Counted from the first letter of the stretch, positions 34,170 to 43,120 are shown. The stretch: DNA of 46,954 nt from UBA2177 sp964452735 (GCA_964452735.1 CAYVNA010000005.1:1-46954); one strand, 5' to 3'. A program made the numbers and translations. Notes: generated from the letters alone by a model not told the origin.

Positions 34170-34970
34170 ATGATAGAAGTTCTTAGCATAATTGTGTCAT
34201 TCATACTGTCTGCAAATACATATACAGTTGCATATACACAAGATAGAGAGAAGATAAACAATCAGAGGAATACGTATGTGCAAGAGGATATCCTCATGGA
34301 TAATATAAAGGCAATTAAGGGAAGTTCCCCTTCATACAGTTCTTCTTCTGTTTCTGGATGGTGGGAATATCCTAAGGATATAAAAGCAGTAAAAAGAGGT
34401 GGAGATGATCTGTTGGTTTTAGTAAATAAGGAGTATCAGTTGCCTAGTACATATATTCCTTCGGATTTAGTTAGTGCTAGTTTGTCTGGAATCAGAAAAG
34501 GAGAGAGCTTTCTTTTAAGAAATATTCTAATTAATGACTTGAAGGATCTTGTTAACGATGCAAAGAATGATGGAATTGATTTGAGTATCAGGTCTGGGTA
34601 CAGGTCCTTCTATGTACAACAAAGCACATATAACTATTGGTTATCATATAATGGGGGTAGTGTAGCTGCAGCAGACAAGATATCTGCTAGACCTGGTCAT
34701 AGTCAACATCAGTTAGGTACTGCTGTTGATTTTAGTAGTTCTGAGATACAGGATGGGTTGGGGGGAGTGTTTAGTAGTACACAAGCGAGTGTATGGTTAG
34801 CTAATAATGCGTGGAAGTATGGTTTCATAATTGGTTATCCTCAGGGGTATGAGAGTACTACTGGATATAGTTATGAGAGTTGGCATTATAGATATATAGG
34901 GAAGGCATATGCACAGGAGATACATAGTAGTGGTATGATTTTGGAGATTTATTTAAGGGGAAAGAATTAG
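34170..34970 (+). CDS. D-alanyl-D-alanine carboxypeptidase, VanY/M15B family
   Basis: The 266-aa exported protein has an N-terminal signal (MIEVLSIIVSFILSANTYTV), a linker, then an M15B zinc peptidase domain. The motifs are SGYRSFYVQQSTY near residues 144-156, the zinc ligands His and Asp in PGHSQHQLGTAVDFSS near 177-192, and the catalytic Glu and last His ligand in ESWHYRYIG near 239-247. The enzyme trims the terminal D-Ala of peptidoglycan stem peptides outside the membrane. It stands alone with its own leaderless promoter. The sortase gene nearby also acts on the cell wall. Confidence 0.92.
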   Translation: MIEVLSIIVSFILSANTYTVAYTQDREKINNQRNTYVQEDILMDNIKAIKGSSPSYSSSSVSGWWEYPKDIKAVKRGGDDLLVLVNKEYQLPSTYIPSDLVSASLSGIRKGESFLLRNILINDLKDLVNDAKNDGIDLSIRSGYRSFYVQQSTYNYWLSYNGGSVAAADKISARPGHSQHQLGTAVDFSSSEIQDGLGGVFSSTQASVWLANNAWKYGFIIGYPQGYESTTGYSYESWHYRYIGKAYAQEIHSSGMILEIYLRGKN

Positions 34971-34990
34971 ATATTTGATATAATATATGT

Positions 34991-35260
34991 ATGATGAATT
35001 ATTCAGAGATTTTAAGAAGAGAAGCTTTAAAGAACAAGAAGATCTTTTGGGATGTTGACAAAGATAAACTTGGAGATTTAAGTGATCTTGCAATAACAGA
35101 ACGTATTCTTAACTACGGTGATATTAATCAATTTAAAAATATCGTCAAGTACAGGAAATCCTTTACCAAAGTATATAAGGATCTAAAAGAGGATAGGAGG
35201 TGTAATTTATCTCCCATGGTCATAAATTATGTTGATCTATATTTGAAAAATAATGAATAG
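34991..35260 (+). CDS. Antitoxin-like protein of an AbiEii-type module (DUF6922-like)
   Basis: The 89-aa protein shows features I associate with the small partner of AbiEii-type nucleotidyltransferases: IFWDVDKDKL near residues 18-27, ITERILNYGDINQFKNIVKY near 34-53, and the closing LSPMVINYVDLYL. It overlaps the following toxin-like frame by 8 nt (ATGAATAG), a typical coupled arrangement. Since the toxin gene downstream is truncated, this protein may be an orphan antitoxin. The family name is from memory of similar gene pairs and has not been searched. Confidence 0.68.
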   Translation: MMNYSEILRREALKNKKIFWDVDKDKLGDLSDLAITERILNYGDINQFKNIVKYRKSFTKVYKDLKEDRRCNLSPMVINYVDLYLKNNE

Positions 35261-35426
35261 AGAAATTTTAAATAAAGACCAGAGGATATTATTAAATGTT
35301 GTTAAACATTTTTCTTCTAAAGGTTTTTACCTCGCTGGAGAGACAGCATTAGCTCTACAAACAGGACATAGAGAATCCATAGATTTTGATCTTTTCTCCT
35401 TAAGTAAATTCGAAAATCAAGAGTAG
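35253..35426 (+). pseudogene. Truncated AbiEii/AbiGii-type nucleotidyltransferase toxin
   Basis: Only 57 codons remain: a helical start, then FYLAGETALALQTGHRESID and FDLFS, which is the nucleotidyltransferase core (GG/GE-T-ALAL ... DFDLFS) of AbiEii-type proteins, normally 200 residues or more. The frame stops at TAG 35424-35426 right after FDLFSLSKFENQE, and the next 79 nt before the sortase gene do not continue the homology. The usual glycine pair is GE here, another sign of decay. In AbiEii the enzyme adds nucleotides to tRNA or another RNA and stops growth. This copy should be inactive. Confidence 0.75.
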
Positions 35427-35493
35427 AGATATTCTGCATCTTCCCTAAGATCTTAATTTTGTTATCTTTTATTAATTTGATATTAAATAGTGT

Positions 35494-35499
35494 TATTAT
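35494..35499 (+). promoter_or_regulatory. Extended -10 box (TGT)TATTAT, leaderless start of the sortase gene
   Basis: TGT then TATTAT is followed by ATTAAT (6 nt) and the ATG at 35506. Confidence 0.5.
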
Positions 35500-35505
35500 A
35501 TTAAT

Positions 35506-36141
35506 ATGGACAGAAAGGAAATAGTTAAAAAACTTAGTAGTATATATGGGGGTATCGGGTTGATTGCCTTGATTGGGGGATTCTTTCTCATACTAATCCC
35601 AACAATACCATATATTTGGTATGCTATTAATCCAAAAGCTACAGATCAGGAGATAGAGAGGATATCAGAGGATATTCTTGATTCAGAGGATATTCTCAAA
35701 GATTCTATTACACAGAGTCGTATTCCAGAAGTTAATCCTGAATTACCTAAAGATCCATATGTGAAGATTGATAGGATAGGGGTAATATCTCCTGTCCAAA
35801 AGGGTGATAACTATATTTCAATATTAACAAATGGAGCTTGGATGGTTCCAGAATTCGGAGATCCTATAAATAATGAAAAAACTATAATCATAGCCGCACA
35901 TAGGTTTGGATATTCATATTGGTCAAGGGAGGAGAGAAGTCTTGTATCTTTCTATAATCTTCCCAAAACAGATATAGGGGACATTGTTTCTATAATATGG
36001 GATCAGAGAGAGTTTGTATATGAGATATACAAGGGAGAGGAGAGTACATATATTACTGATTATGATGCAGATTTGATACTCTATACATGTAAATACTTCA
36101 ACTCTCCTATAAGGATATTTAGATATGCGAGGGCTATCTAA
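35506..36141 (+). CDS. Sortase
   Basis: The 211-aa membrane-anchored transpeptidase has one helix at about 13-40 (GGIGLIALIGGFFLILIPTI) and a sortase domain from about 80. The catalytic triad is visible: His132 in IIAAHRFGY, Cys195 in LILYTCKY and Arg203 in PIRIFRYA. Sortases cut a sorting signal near the C-terminus of surface proteins and join them to the wall or to each other. A small candidate substrate is encoded 1.1 kb downstream (37201-37440). No classical LPXTG protein is found in this window. Its 3' end overlaps the convergent hypothetical gene by 8 nt. Confidence 0.92.
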   Translation: MDRKEIVKKLSSIYGGIGLIALIGGFFLILIPTIPYIWYAINPKATDQEIERISEDILDSEDILKDSITQSRIPEVNPELPKDPYVKIDRIGVISPVQKGDNYISILTNGAWMVPEFGDPINNEKTIIIAAHRFGYSYWSREERSLVSFYNLPKTDIGDIVSIIWDQREFVYEIYKGEESTYITDYDADLILYTCKYFNSPIRIFRYARAI

Positions 36142-37090
36142 TAAAGGATTTTATTTTGGAGAGAAGGAGACTTCCTTTTTCCCCAACAAAAAGGTTGTAA
36201 TCTCTTGGAGAGAATTCTAGACATAGACGACCTTCTTTATTGTTTCCGCTGAGATATCCTTTATATTCCTCGATAATCGCCTGTATATTTATTGCTGGAT
36301 CTTCTGAGAAGACATCATGAGTTTGTCCATATGTTTTTGTTCCTCTACCAATATTATTCACATCAACAGATAGTACTGGTACAGCTTTTGGATCTCTCAT
36401 CATGTTTGTTACAAAGTTCATAGTACCTTCTTCTGCGTTTGCACTCCTACCCTCATTTATTCTAAAGTACTCAAAGATATGTGCAGGATCTAAAGATATC
36501 CCAACATTATGAATCCCTTGAGTCCTTAGCTTCTTAATCGTTGTAATATACTGGTCAAGACTGAAACCATTCTCAGAATCATATTCAACAGCAACGCTCC
36601 AGTTCTGAGGAACACCCCTTAACAATCTTTCCGTATCTTCTCCTAGAGAGAGTCTTAAAAATGGAGTATCTCCAAAGGGACTCATATTCTCTGCACCTAT
36701 CAAACTCTTCAATCTATTTTCCTCTGCTTGATCTTTTGTAAAACCTAATGCAGAATTAAGTCTCCATGCTACATGATCCAATACCTGCGATGGACGAGAT
36801 ATAATCTTTTGTACAGTTTCTGTGGGATATGCTGTACTTGGAGTATCGATAGAGGTAATCGGGATACCGGATTCTACTATTGGTTTAGGAGAAATGACTG
36901 CACCGAGGTGCAGACTAAGTCCAAGGTTCTCATTTGGAAAGACTTCAGATACCTTCGACAATGCTTCCTTTCCTCTTTCAAGCATTCCCTCTGTGACATA
37001 TTGGGGGATTATAATGCTCTTTGGATCTTTTATATTAGCTGGTTGGACACTTAAACTGTTTATTTCTATTGTATCTGGTGTCTCTGGCAT
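36134..37090 (-). CDS. Hypothetical protein, possible TIM-barrel fold
   Basis: The 318-aa soluble protein has no confident family. Alternating strand and helix segments such as LGLSLHLGAVISP, WSVAVEYDSENG, IHNVGISLDPAHIFEYFR and RLCLEFSPRDYNLF recall xylose-isomerase/endonuclease-IV type TIM barrels, in which Asp, His and Glu at strand ends bind metals. This is only a fold guess. It has a good leaderless promoter (TATAAT, 5 nt before ATG). It converges on the sortase gene with an 8-nt overlap. Confidence 0.68.
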   Translation of the reverse strand: MPETPDTIEINSLSVQPANIKDPKSIIIPQYVTEGMLERGKEALSKVSEVFPNENLGLSLHLGAVISPKPIVESGIPITSIDTPSTAYPTETVQKIISRPSQVLDHVAWRLNSALGFTKDQAEENRLKSLIGAENMSPFGDTPFLRLSLGEDTERLLRGVPQNWSVAVEYDSENGFSLDQYITTIKKLRTQGIHNVGISLDPAHIFEYFRINEGRSANAEEGTMNFVTNMMRDPKAVPVLSVDVNNIGRGTKTYGQTHDVFSEDPAINIQAIIEEYKGYLSGNNKEGRLCLEFSPRDYNLFVGEKGSLLLSKIKSFIR

Positions 37091-37095
37091 AACTT

Positions 37096-37101
37096 ATTAT
37101 A
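37096..37101 (-). promoter_or_regulatory. Extended -10 box (TGC)TATAAT, leaderless start of the 36134-37090 gene
   Basis: Minus-strand TGC then TATAAT is followed by AAGTT (5 nt) and the ATG at 37090. Confidence 0.65.
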
Positions 37102-37158
37102 GCAGAACTAGGATACCACCCCATATCCCATAGTATTGCCTTTTCCCCTGATAATTGA

Positions 37159-37194
37159 TATAATTGTCCTAGTAAAGAGTTAAATTTATAAAAT
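37159..37194 (+). promoter_or_regulatory. Two possible -10 boxes for the small surface protein gene
   Basis: TAAAAT (37189-37194) lies 6 nt before the ATG at 37201 and fits the leaderless rule. A second box, TATAAT (37159-37164), would give a leader of about 30 nt. Confidence 0.5.
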
Positions 37195-37200
37195 CATATT

Positions 37201-37440
37201 ATGAAGAATATAAAAACTCTTTTACTTGGTAATTTTATAGCTCTTTCAACTCTAGCACTAGGAGTATCTCCAGTACTAGCAGACGGTACAAGTTCATATA
37301 GTCCTTATGGACCTCATGTCCCAGTTCCAACAGGATTTGGTGATATAGAATCCATAGCTCTATTAGGAGCTGTATCATACTTAGGAGGTGTTACATTGAT
37401 GACATTCTCTCAGGTATTAAAAAACAAATTTGCCAAGTAA
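37201..37440 (+). CDS. Tiny secreted protein, candidate sortase substrate
   Basis: The 79 aa consist of a signal peptide (MKNIKTLLLGNFIALSTLALGVSPVLA, cut near residue 27), a mature stretch of only about 20 residues (DGTSSYSPYGPHVPVPTGFG), then a hydrophobic segment (IALLGAVSYLGGVTLMTFS) and a short basic tail (KNKFAK). Sorting motif, membrane helix and basic tail in that order are the layout of a sortase substrate, with PVPTG as a variant of LPXTG. A sortase gene lies 1.1 kb upstream. A strong terminator follows directly, suggesting high expression. What so short an anchored peptide would do is unknown. Confidence 0.72.
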   Translation: MKNIKTLLLGNFIALSTLALGVSPVLADGTSSYSPYGPHVPVPTGFGDIESIALLGAVSYLGGVTLMTFSQVLKNKFAK

Positions 37441-37445
37441 GCAGA

Positions 37446-37469
37446 AGGTCCTCGAAAGAGGACCTTTTT
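37446..37469 (+). terminator. Intrinsic terminator after the small surface protein gene
   Basis: AGGTCCTC-GAAA-GAGGACCT is a perfect 8-bp stem with a GAAA tetraloop, and the final T of the stem begins a TTTTT run. It starts 5 nt after the stop codon. Confidence 0.93.
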
Positions 37470-37488
37470 GTTTCTCTATACATTATGT

Positions 37489-37494
37489 TAATAT
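37489..37494 (+). promoter_or_regulatory. Extended -10 box (TGT)TAATAT, leaderless start of the 528-aa membrane protein
   Basis: TGT then TAATAT is followed by TTCTCT (6 nt) and the ATG at 37501. Confidence 0.6.
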
Positions 37495-37500
37495 TTCTCT

Positions 37501-39087
37501 ATGATACAAATCTTCAAGAAGAATTGGGGACTTATGACACTGTTAGTCATCGTACTATCCCTCATAGCTATTAACATCCATCCTAATATGATGATCATTG
37601 GATTGGATAATGCATCTCCATATTTTGATCCAAGTATTGTATTAGAAAGGATAAAGGGGACATCATCGATAATATATGGGGGAATTGTATTCCAATTACC
37701 TTTCATATCAGCCCTATATAACCTTAATCTATCACCAGAGATTATTTCAAATACATATGTATTTTCAAATTTCATAATGGGTATATTAGGGATGTTTTTC
37801 GTTTTAAAGAGTATTTCCAAGAAACAATTAACTCCATTGATAGGATCGTTGGTACTAATATCCAGCATGTTAACATTTTGGATATTCACACAACCTAACT
37901 TCCTTTTCATATCTGCATATGGAAGTGTCCCTTTCTTGATTTACTTCTTAGGGAAACAAACAAAACGATATTATGATTGGATATTCCTAATCATATTCTC
38001 AATCTCTTTCCTAACAGTATCTCTAAATATCGTTGCACTAGGGATGTATATCATTCAGGTCATTGCATTAACCAAAATAATATATACAAAAACCTCTTGG
38101 AAATTCTTAGCCGTATGGCTCTTAAGTATAGTACTTTTCTGGTTGGGAACACTTCAGACCATTCAAATAGTAAATGGAGATACAACATTCATACTTTTCA
38201 ATCTTCTCAAATATATTGAAGAATTACTAAGCAATCCTTTCATGCCAACCGTTACCAAAGACATTATAGCTTCAGAGAAAACAAACTCTCTTCTCCACAC
38301 ACTCTCTTTCTCTCTCGGATGGACTGAGTTACATGATGTTGACAATATCCCTGTATTTGAACAATACGGTTTGTATAGAGAGAATATATCATACATACTA
38401 ATGGGAATTGTTCCCTCTTTATTTGCTTTGATGGCAATATTCATAAAGAAGGAGAAGAGAATTATCTTCCTAACAATACTCTTCATCTTCTTCATATTAA
38501 TATCTAGTAAGTATGGCATAACTATTATTGAGAGTGTCCCATACCTTTCTAGTGCTTTGAGATGGGCATCTAGTAAGCTGTGGCCAATATATATTGTCCC
38601 TTTGGTAATTCTTTCTTCATACACGGTAGAGAAGGTATTAGAGGGTAAGAATATGCTACTAAAATACTCAATACCTTTTGTATTATTAATAACTATGGCC
38701 ATATACTGTTACCCTGTCTTAAATGGGAATCTGTTAAGTTCAAAAACCTTAGTAAATATCCCTAACGAATATCTTGAGATTCCACAGGATTCAGCTATAC
38801 TCATCCTTCCCGAACCTCAGAAACTATATATGCGAGAGTATGATTGGGGATACTACGGTTCAGACTTCATCTCATATTTAAATAGCTCAAAGGTCGTTGA
38901 TGCTGCCAACCTATATGAGACATCATATATATATCAAGATGTTTTGGAGAGTAGGGTGGTACCTGATGATATAGAGTATGTGGTATATGACAGAAGCGTT
39001 CAAACAGAGGAACAGTATAGTGATGTTTTAGATGGTTTTGTATTAATTAATTCTAATAAATATTTTGATATATATGGAAGAGAATAA
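37501..39087 (+). CDS. Multi-pass membrane protein, GT-C glycosyltransferase-like
   Basis: The 528 aa contain about ten or more hydrophobic helices spread over the first 420 residues and a small extracytoplasmic C-terminal domain. After the first helix there is a loop with IGLDNASPYFDPS, holding acidic residues where GT-C enzymes keep their catalytic site. GT-C proteins move a sugar from a lipid phosphate carrier to a glycan or protein outside the membrane. The assignment rests on topology and on the GT4 gene that overlaps its end by 14 nt. A YfhO-like membrane protein is the alternative. Confidence 0.72.
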   Translation: MIQIFKKNWGLMTLLVIVLSLIAINIHPNMMIIGLDNASPYFDPSIVLERIKGTSSIIYGGIVFQLPFISALYNLNLSPEIISNTYVFSNFIMGILGMFFVLKSISKKQLTPLIGSLVLISSMLTFWIFTQPNFLFISAYGSVPFLIYFLGKQTKRYYDWIFLIIFSISFLTVSLNIVALGMYIIQVIALTKIIYTKTSWKFLAVWLLSIVLFWLGTLQTIQIVNGDTTFILFNLLKYIEELLSNPFMPTVTKDIIASEKTNSLLHTLSFSLGWTELHDVDNIPVFEQYGLYRENISYILMGIVPSLFALMAIFIKKEKRIIFLTILFIFFILISSKYGITIIESVPYLSSALRWASSKLWPIYIVPLVILSSYTVEKVLEGKNMLLKYSIPFVLLITMAIYCYPVLNGNLLSSKTLVNIPNEYLEIPQDSAILILPEPQKLYMREYDWGYYGSDFISYLNSSKVVDAANLYETSYIYQDVLESRVVPDDIEYVVYDRSVQTEEQYSDVLDGFVLINSNKYFDIYGRE

Positions 39088-40177
39088 GAAGATAGTTATT
39101 GTTGGATGGAGAGATCAATGGCATCCTATGCAGGGTGGCGCAGAGGTATATATAACTAAAGTTGCAGAGAAATTAAGAGACTCAGGATATGATGTAGTAT
39201 TTTTCACAGAGAGGTATACAGGTTCAAAAGATGATGAAGTCATAGACAATATTAGATATATAAGGAGGGGGAACGCTATTACACTTCATTTGGAATTTCC
39301 AATGTATTTCAAAAAATATCTTAAGAAGGATACATACAAACTAATAGAGAATTTCAATGCTGTTCCTTTCTATGTACCAAAGCTACATGATGATACATTG
39401 ACCATAATACACCACATACAAGATGTGGAATGGAAGAAGAAATTTGGGAATATACTAGGATCTTTAATTGCGAATTTCTTCAGAAGCGAAGTTACAAGGA
39501 CATACATAGGGAAGAAGGTAGTAACTGTTTCCCCCTCGAGTTTAGATGAACTTCTTGACCTAGGTTTCAAAAAGGATGACATTCAGATCATATATAACGG
39601 TATAGAGGTTCCAATTAGTAGCTCAATAGAGAAGCCCTCAGATTGTGTAAATATCCTCTCGGTGGGGAGAGTAAGGAATACAAAGAATATACATGAGGCT
39701 ATCGAGATGATTGATCACTCCGTAAGGGATTTGGGGATTCAGAATATCAAGCTTGATATTGCAGGAAAAGGCGATGATGAAGAAAGGTTGAAAGATTTAG
39801 TTAAGAAGAAGGATCTAGAGAAGTATGTTAATTTCCTTGGGTATGTTAGCGATGAAGAAAAAACAAGATTATTAAGAGATGCTCATCTTCATGTACAGTT
39901 TTCTAGAAAAGAGGGGTGGGGGATAACCATAATAGAGGCTGCTGCTTCTGCCACTCCAACAATCTGTTATAGAGTTCCAGGTTTAGCAGATAGTGTTAAG
40001 GATAGTACTGGTTATTTTGTAGATACTACATTGCAAGAGACTTGGGATAGGACTATCAAGGATATTCAAGGGAGAAGTGAGATATATACCTCAAAACAGA
40101 GAGAGGGGTTAGAATGGGCCAAGAATTTTGAATGGGGAAAACAAATGGATAATTTTGTTAGGTACTTAGAAAACTAA
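39074..40177 (+). CDS. GT4-family glycosyltransferase
   Basis: The 367-aa protein has the GT-B fold. The N-terminal domain includes HPMQGGAEVYITKVAEKL (glycine-rich acceptor loop), and the C-terminal donor-binding domain has ILSVGRVRNTKNIHEAIE and the GT4 E-x7-E type site EGWGITIIEAAASATPT. It would transfer a sugar from a nucleotide sugar on the cytoplasmic face. The frame can be read from a TTG at 39065, but the ATG at 39074 is more credible. It overlaps the membrane protein gene before it by 14 nt and converges with the 939-aa gene, overlapping that by 12 nt. Confidence 0.9.
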   Translation: MEENKKIVIVGWRDQWHPMQGGAEVYITKVAEKLRDSGYDVVFFTERYTGSKDDEVIDNIRYIRRGNAITLHLEFPMYFKKYLKKDTYKLIENFNAVPFYVPKLHDDTLTIIHHIQDVEWKKKFGNILGSLIANFFRSEVTRTYIGKKVVTVSPSSLDELLDLGFKKDDIQIIYNGIEVPISSSIEKPSDCVNILSVGRVRNTKNIHEAIEMIDHSVRDLGIQNIKLDIAGKGDDEERLKDLVKKKDLEKYVNFLGYVSDEEKTRLLRDAHLHVQFSRKEGWGITIIEAAASATPTICYRVPGLADSVKDSTGYFVDTTLQETWDRTIKDIQGRSEIYTSKQREGLEWAKNFEWGKQMDNFVRYLEN

Positions 40178-42985
40178 GAGTAGGAATCCCAAAGCCATTA
40201 TAAATACAGTACCTATTAAAAACAACCATATTGCATAATCCATAGAGGAATCCAAAGAGATATTATATGTATTTGTATTGTTTTGGGAGACTTTAAATTC
40301 AAAATTGTAGTTACTAAGATAGAGAGAATCTATATCTCCACAGGCACTATTCTTAGCTACCTCTAGACTATCTCCGTCATATGAGAGAACTCTAAATTCA
40401 CAAGTGCTTTTAAATAATCCAAACTCTTCCTCATCAAGAATACCTTCATACGGGACATTTATAACTGTATATTTTGACATCTCGAGCTTCAATCTCTCAA
40501 CAATATCCTTAGGGAATACCAATATACCCCCTACAGCTGCAAAGCTTTCTTTATTATCCAAAGATATCATTACCTTTTCCCCCTCCTCCAAAGACAGACT
40601 TCCTAACTCAACCCATTTAAACATTTCGAAATCGCTCACTGTGTTAATATCTTTCTTAATATCATTGACCTCAATAGACAGATCTCCTCCAATATGACTA
40701 TACAAAATATTTGCATATACAAAACATTCTCCGATGCAGGATGATTCCCTGGTGTATGAAATAGATGATGTGTATTCCTCCTTATTCTCCTCCTTCTCAA
40801 CAAATGGCCTATCTGAATATACAACCTTATCTACAATATCAAAATTCCAAGAGTGGATATCATATTTTCTTAATACATTCCTAAATTCCCCATTCACACT
40901 ATCGACTAAAGATGCTCTCCCCCAATCAACATTAATACCATGCTCAAATGTAGCGTCATAGAGGTAGTATCCATAGCTATTCTTCTCTTCAGAGGATAAT
41001 AGTGAGAGATATGGATATGATTCCCCTTCATACTTTATGAAGAACTTCTCTCTGGAATCATCTTTGAAACATGAATCCCATGTCTCAGCGAAATTACAAA
41101 ATCTAATATTGAAATCATTGGTTATACTATTAGGAAGATGTTCTAATATATTAAAGGAGCTTACAGAATATATTGTGTTCTCTTTATTGTTAGCAACACT
41201 CCTAAAAGCCCTATTCTTGTATACAGTATAGTAGTCATTCTCTAATTCTAATTCGAAATCTTTGTTACCTGAGAGATACAGATACATTGGATATATTATC
41301 TCTGCCCTTACATAGTCTTTTGACAAATTTATAGGTTCTGCACCCTTCCTTATAACGATATATTTAACTCCAGAGTTATTTAGTAGTCCTCCAATATCCT
41401 TTAAATTCTCCCTTTCTTCATACAGGTATTCTGTTAGTAGTGCTTGGTATGTTTTAGCATTAGGTATTACACTATCCAAATATACTGATGGTTTAGGAGA
41501 GTTGTATGTGAGCCATTTGTATTCCTCAGAATCAGCTATCTCAAACTTCTCTTCCATCCAAGGTATTTTGTAGTAGTCAACACGAGGGTAGTACAATACA
41601 GAGAAGAAGTCGTTGTCTTCCTCAACTAAATCAAAGACTTCCTGTATGGAGGAATCTATTTGTATCGGTTTTAGATACTGGAATATCTTTGTATTAATAG
41701 GTAAGAAGTATATGAATATTGGGAGTATGGTAATGGGTATATAAAGCCATTTCAAGAATTTTGATATGTCGTTACTTTTAATTACGTAAAGAAATAGTCT
41801 GTATATACCAAATGAGAAAACAAGATATATCCAGAAATACCATAAGAAAGATATTCTATTTATCTCTCTAAATACCCATCCTATTGGAGAATATATTAAG
41901 AAACCAAATACCTCATTATGATATGGCATCATATCTAATACTAAGTATGCACTCATCAAGAGAAATACCAGTATTACATACCTGTATGATCTAGTTACAT
42001 ATTTAAATAGGCTGAAGATAGCGATAGCATAGAAGAGGATAATACCGATTACCTGTACAATGACAATATGAGGATTAAGGTGATCTAGTACTCCAATATC
42101 TCCTTGTCCTACAAACCATTCAGCTTGTCCTACGAGGAAGTTAAATAGGGATGTACCTTGGGATAGCATATCCACCATACTATTACTCACTACATATCCT
42201 GGGGTAGGGGAACCCATCAGAAAGTACGGAATAATCCAGTATAGGTTAACAAAAAGACTCCCAATGGAGGCAATAACTAGAGAATATATAACATGTTTGA
42301 TGTTTTTCCATTTGAATTTCTTTGATATTAAAAAGACAATGAAGAAGACTACAAATGTAACTAGGTTGAAGAATATTAGGTTGGGGGAGGTTAGACCAAA
42401 GAACATAGTTAGTACAAAGAATAGTATTGTTCTTTTCTCTATCCTTCCACAATTCAATATCCTAATAAAGAAATATACTTGTAGTGGATAGAATATACTC
42501 ATGTAAAAGAGGTGTAGTTGAGATATTCTGTATGTATAGAATGGTATGAATGTGTATAGTAGTCCTAGTATCATAGACCATATTCCTATGTATTTCTCAG
42601 GGTAGTCTCCTTTTCTAAATATGCTTAGTAATTTAGGAAATAGTATATAGAATGTGGTGTATGATCCTAGGAATAGTAATACTATAGCTATTTTAATAAC
42701 TACATAATTGCTAAATCCTAACCATTTAAATGGTAGATATATTAGATATATTAAGGATACCAATGGTATTCTATTCTTAACTCCTAAGCTAATACCATCC
42801 CATGGTGTATATATTTTAAAGTATTGTCCAAATGGATTTCTAAAATCAAATGCACCACTTAGATCCCAGTAGTATATGTATCCTTCATGTCTAAGTATTG
42901 TGAAATAGAGTAGAGTACTGAGTAGTAATAGTCCTATTAGGTATATTAATAGTTTGGAGTGTTTTTTAAAATATGTTTTTAACAT
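40166..42985 (-). CDS. Large membrane protein with extracytoplasmic C-terminal domain, GT-C-like
   Basis: The 939 aa include about 12 membrane helices in residues 1-430, an extracytoplasmic domain of about 450 residues rich in strands, and a final helix at the C-terminus (MDYAIWLFLIGTVFIMALGFLLLVF). After helix 1 comes YYWDLSGAFDFRNPFGQYF, an acidic, aromatic loop like the active-site loop of GT-C enzymes. Layout and size resemble AftD-type arabinosyltransferases, in which membrane GT-C domains carry large carbohydrate-binding domains. It probably builds the surface glycan with the other glycosyltransferases here. The start is set by TATAAT 5 nt upstream. Confidence 0.75.
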   Translation of the reverse strand: MLKTYFKKHSKLLIYLIGLLLLSTLLYFTILRHEGYIYYWDLSGAFDFRNPFGQYFKIYTPWDGISLGVKNRIPLVSLIYLIYLPFKWLGFSNYVVIKIAIVLLFLGSYTTFYILFPKLLSIFRKGDYPEKYIGIWSMILGLLYTFIPFYTYRISQLHLFYMSIFYPLQVYFFIRILNCGRIEKRTILFFVLTMFFGLTSPNLIFFNLVTFVVFFIVFLISKKFKWKNIKHVIYSLVIASIGSLFVNLYWIIPYFLMGSPTPGYVVSNSMVDMLSQGTSLFNFLVGQAEWFVGQGDIGVLDHLNPHIVIVQVIGIILFYAIAIFSLFKYVTRSYRYVILVFLLMSAYLVLDMMPYHNEVFGFLIYSPIGWVFREINRISFLWYFWIYLVFSFGIYRLFLYVIKSNDISKFLKWLYIPITILPIFIYFLPINTKIFQYLKPIQIDSSIQEVFDLVEEDNDFFSVLYYPRVDYYKIPWMEEKFEIADSEEYKWLTYNSPKPSVYLDSVIPNAKTYQALLTEYLYEERENLKDIGGLLNNSGVKYIVIRKGAEPINLSKDYVRAEIIYPMYLYLSGNKDFELELENDYYTVYKNRAFRSVANNKENTIYSVSSFNILEHLPNSITNDFNIRFCNFAETWDSCFKDDSREKFFIKYEGESYPYLSLLSSEEKNSYGYYLYDATFEHGINVDWGRASLVDSVNGEFRNVLRKYDIHSWNFDIVDKVVYSDRPFVEKEENKEEYTSSISYTRESSCIGECFVYANILYSHIGGDLSIEVNDIKKDINTVSDFEMFKWVELGSLSLEEGEKVMISLDNKESFAAVGGILVFPKDIVERLKLEMSKYTVINVPYEGILDEEEFGLFKSTCEFRVLSYDGDSLEVAKNSACGDIDSLYLSNYNFEFKVSQNNTNTYNISLDSSMDYAIWLFLIGTVFIMALGFLLLVF

Positions 42986-42990
42986 ATTTT

Positions 42991-42996
42991 ATTATA
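42991..42996 (-). promoter_or_regulatory. -10 box TATAAT, leaderless start of the 939-aa membrane protein
   Basis: Minus-strand TATAAT is followed by AAAAT (5 nt) and the ATG at 42985. Confidence 0.65.
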
Positions 42997-43047
42997 TATG
43001 TATTTTTTAAAAAGAAAAATTACAAAGGGAAAAAAATTTTTAAAGGG

Positions 43048-43113
43048 GGTCGTACGGAGATCACAATGTTTTTTTCTGCTTTTTAGGGCAAACAAAGTGA
43101 TCTCCGTCGTACC
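43048..43113 (-). terminator. Long hairpin after the foreign lipoprotein gene, probable terminator
   Basis: CGGAGATCAC (43055-43064) pairs with GTGATCTCCG (43097-43106), a perfect 10-bp stem with a 32-nt loop; GGT/ACC extend it after a 4-nt internal loop. On the minus strand the stem is followed by CCCCTTTAAAAATTTTTTT. The word GTCGTAC also occurs on both sides as a direct repeat. The loop is long for a textbook terminator, so another role is possible. Confidence 0.6.
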
Positions 43114-43120
43114 GGTGGGT

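Noticed and set aside
35253..35426. The 57-codon toxin frame as a complete small gene
   Set aside because: Its sequence is the N-terminal core of a much longer nucleotidyltransferase family, so truncation is the better explanation.
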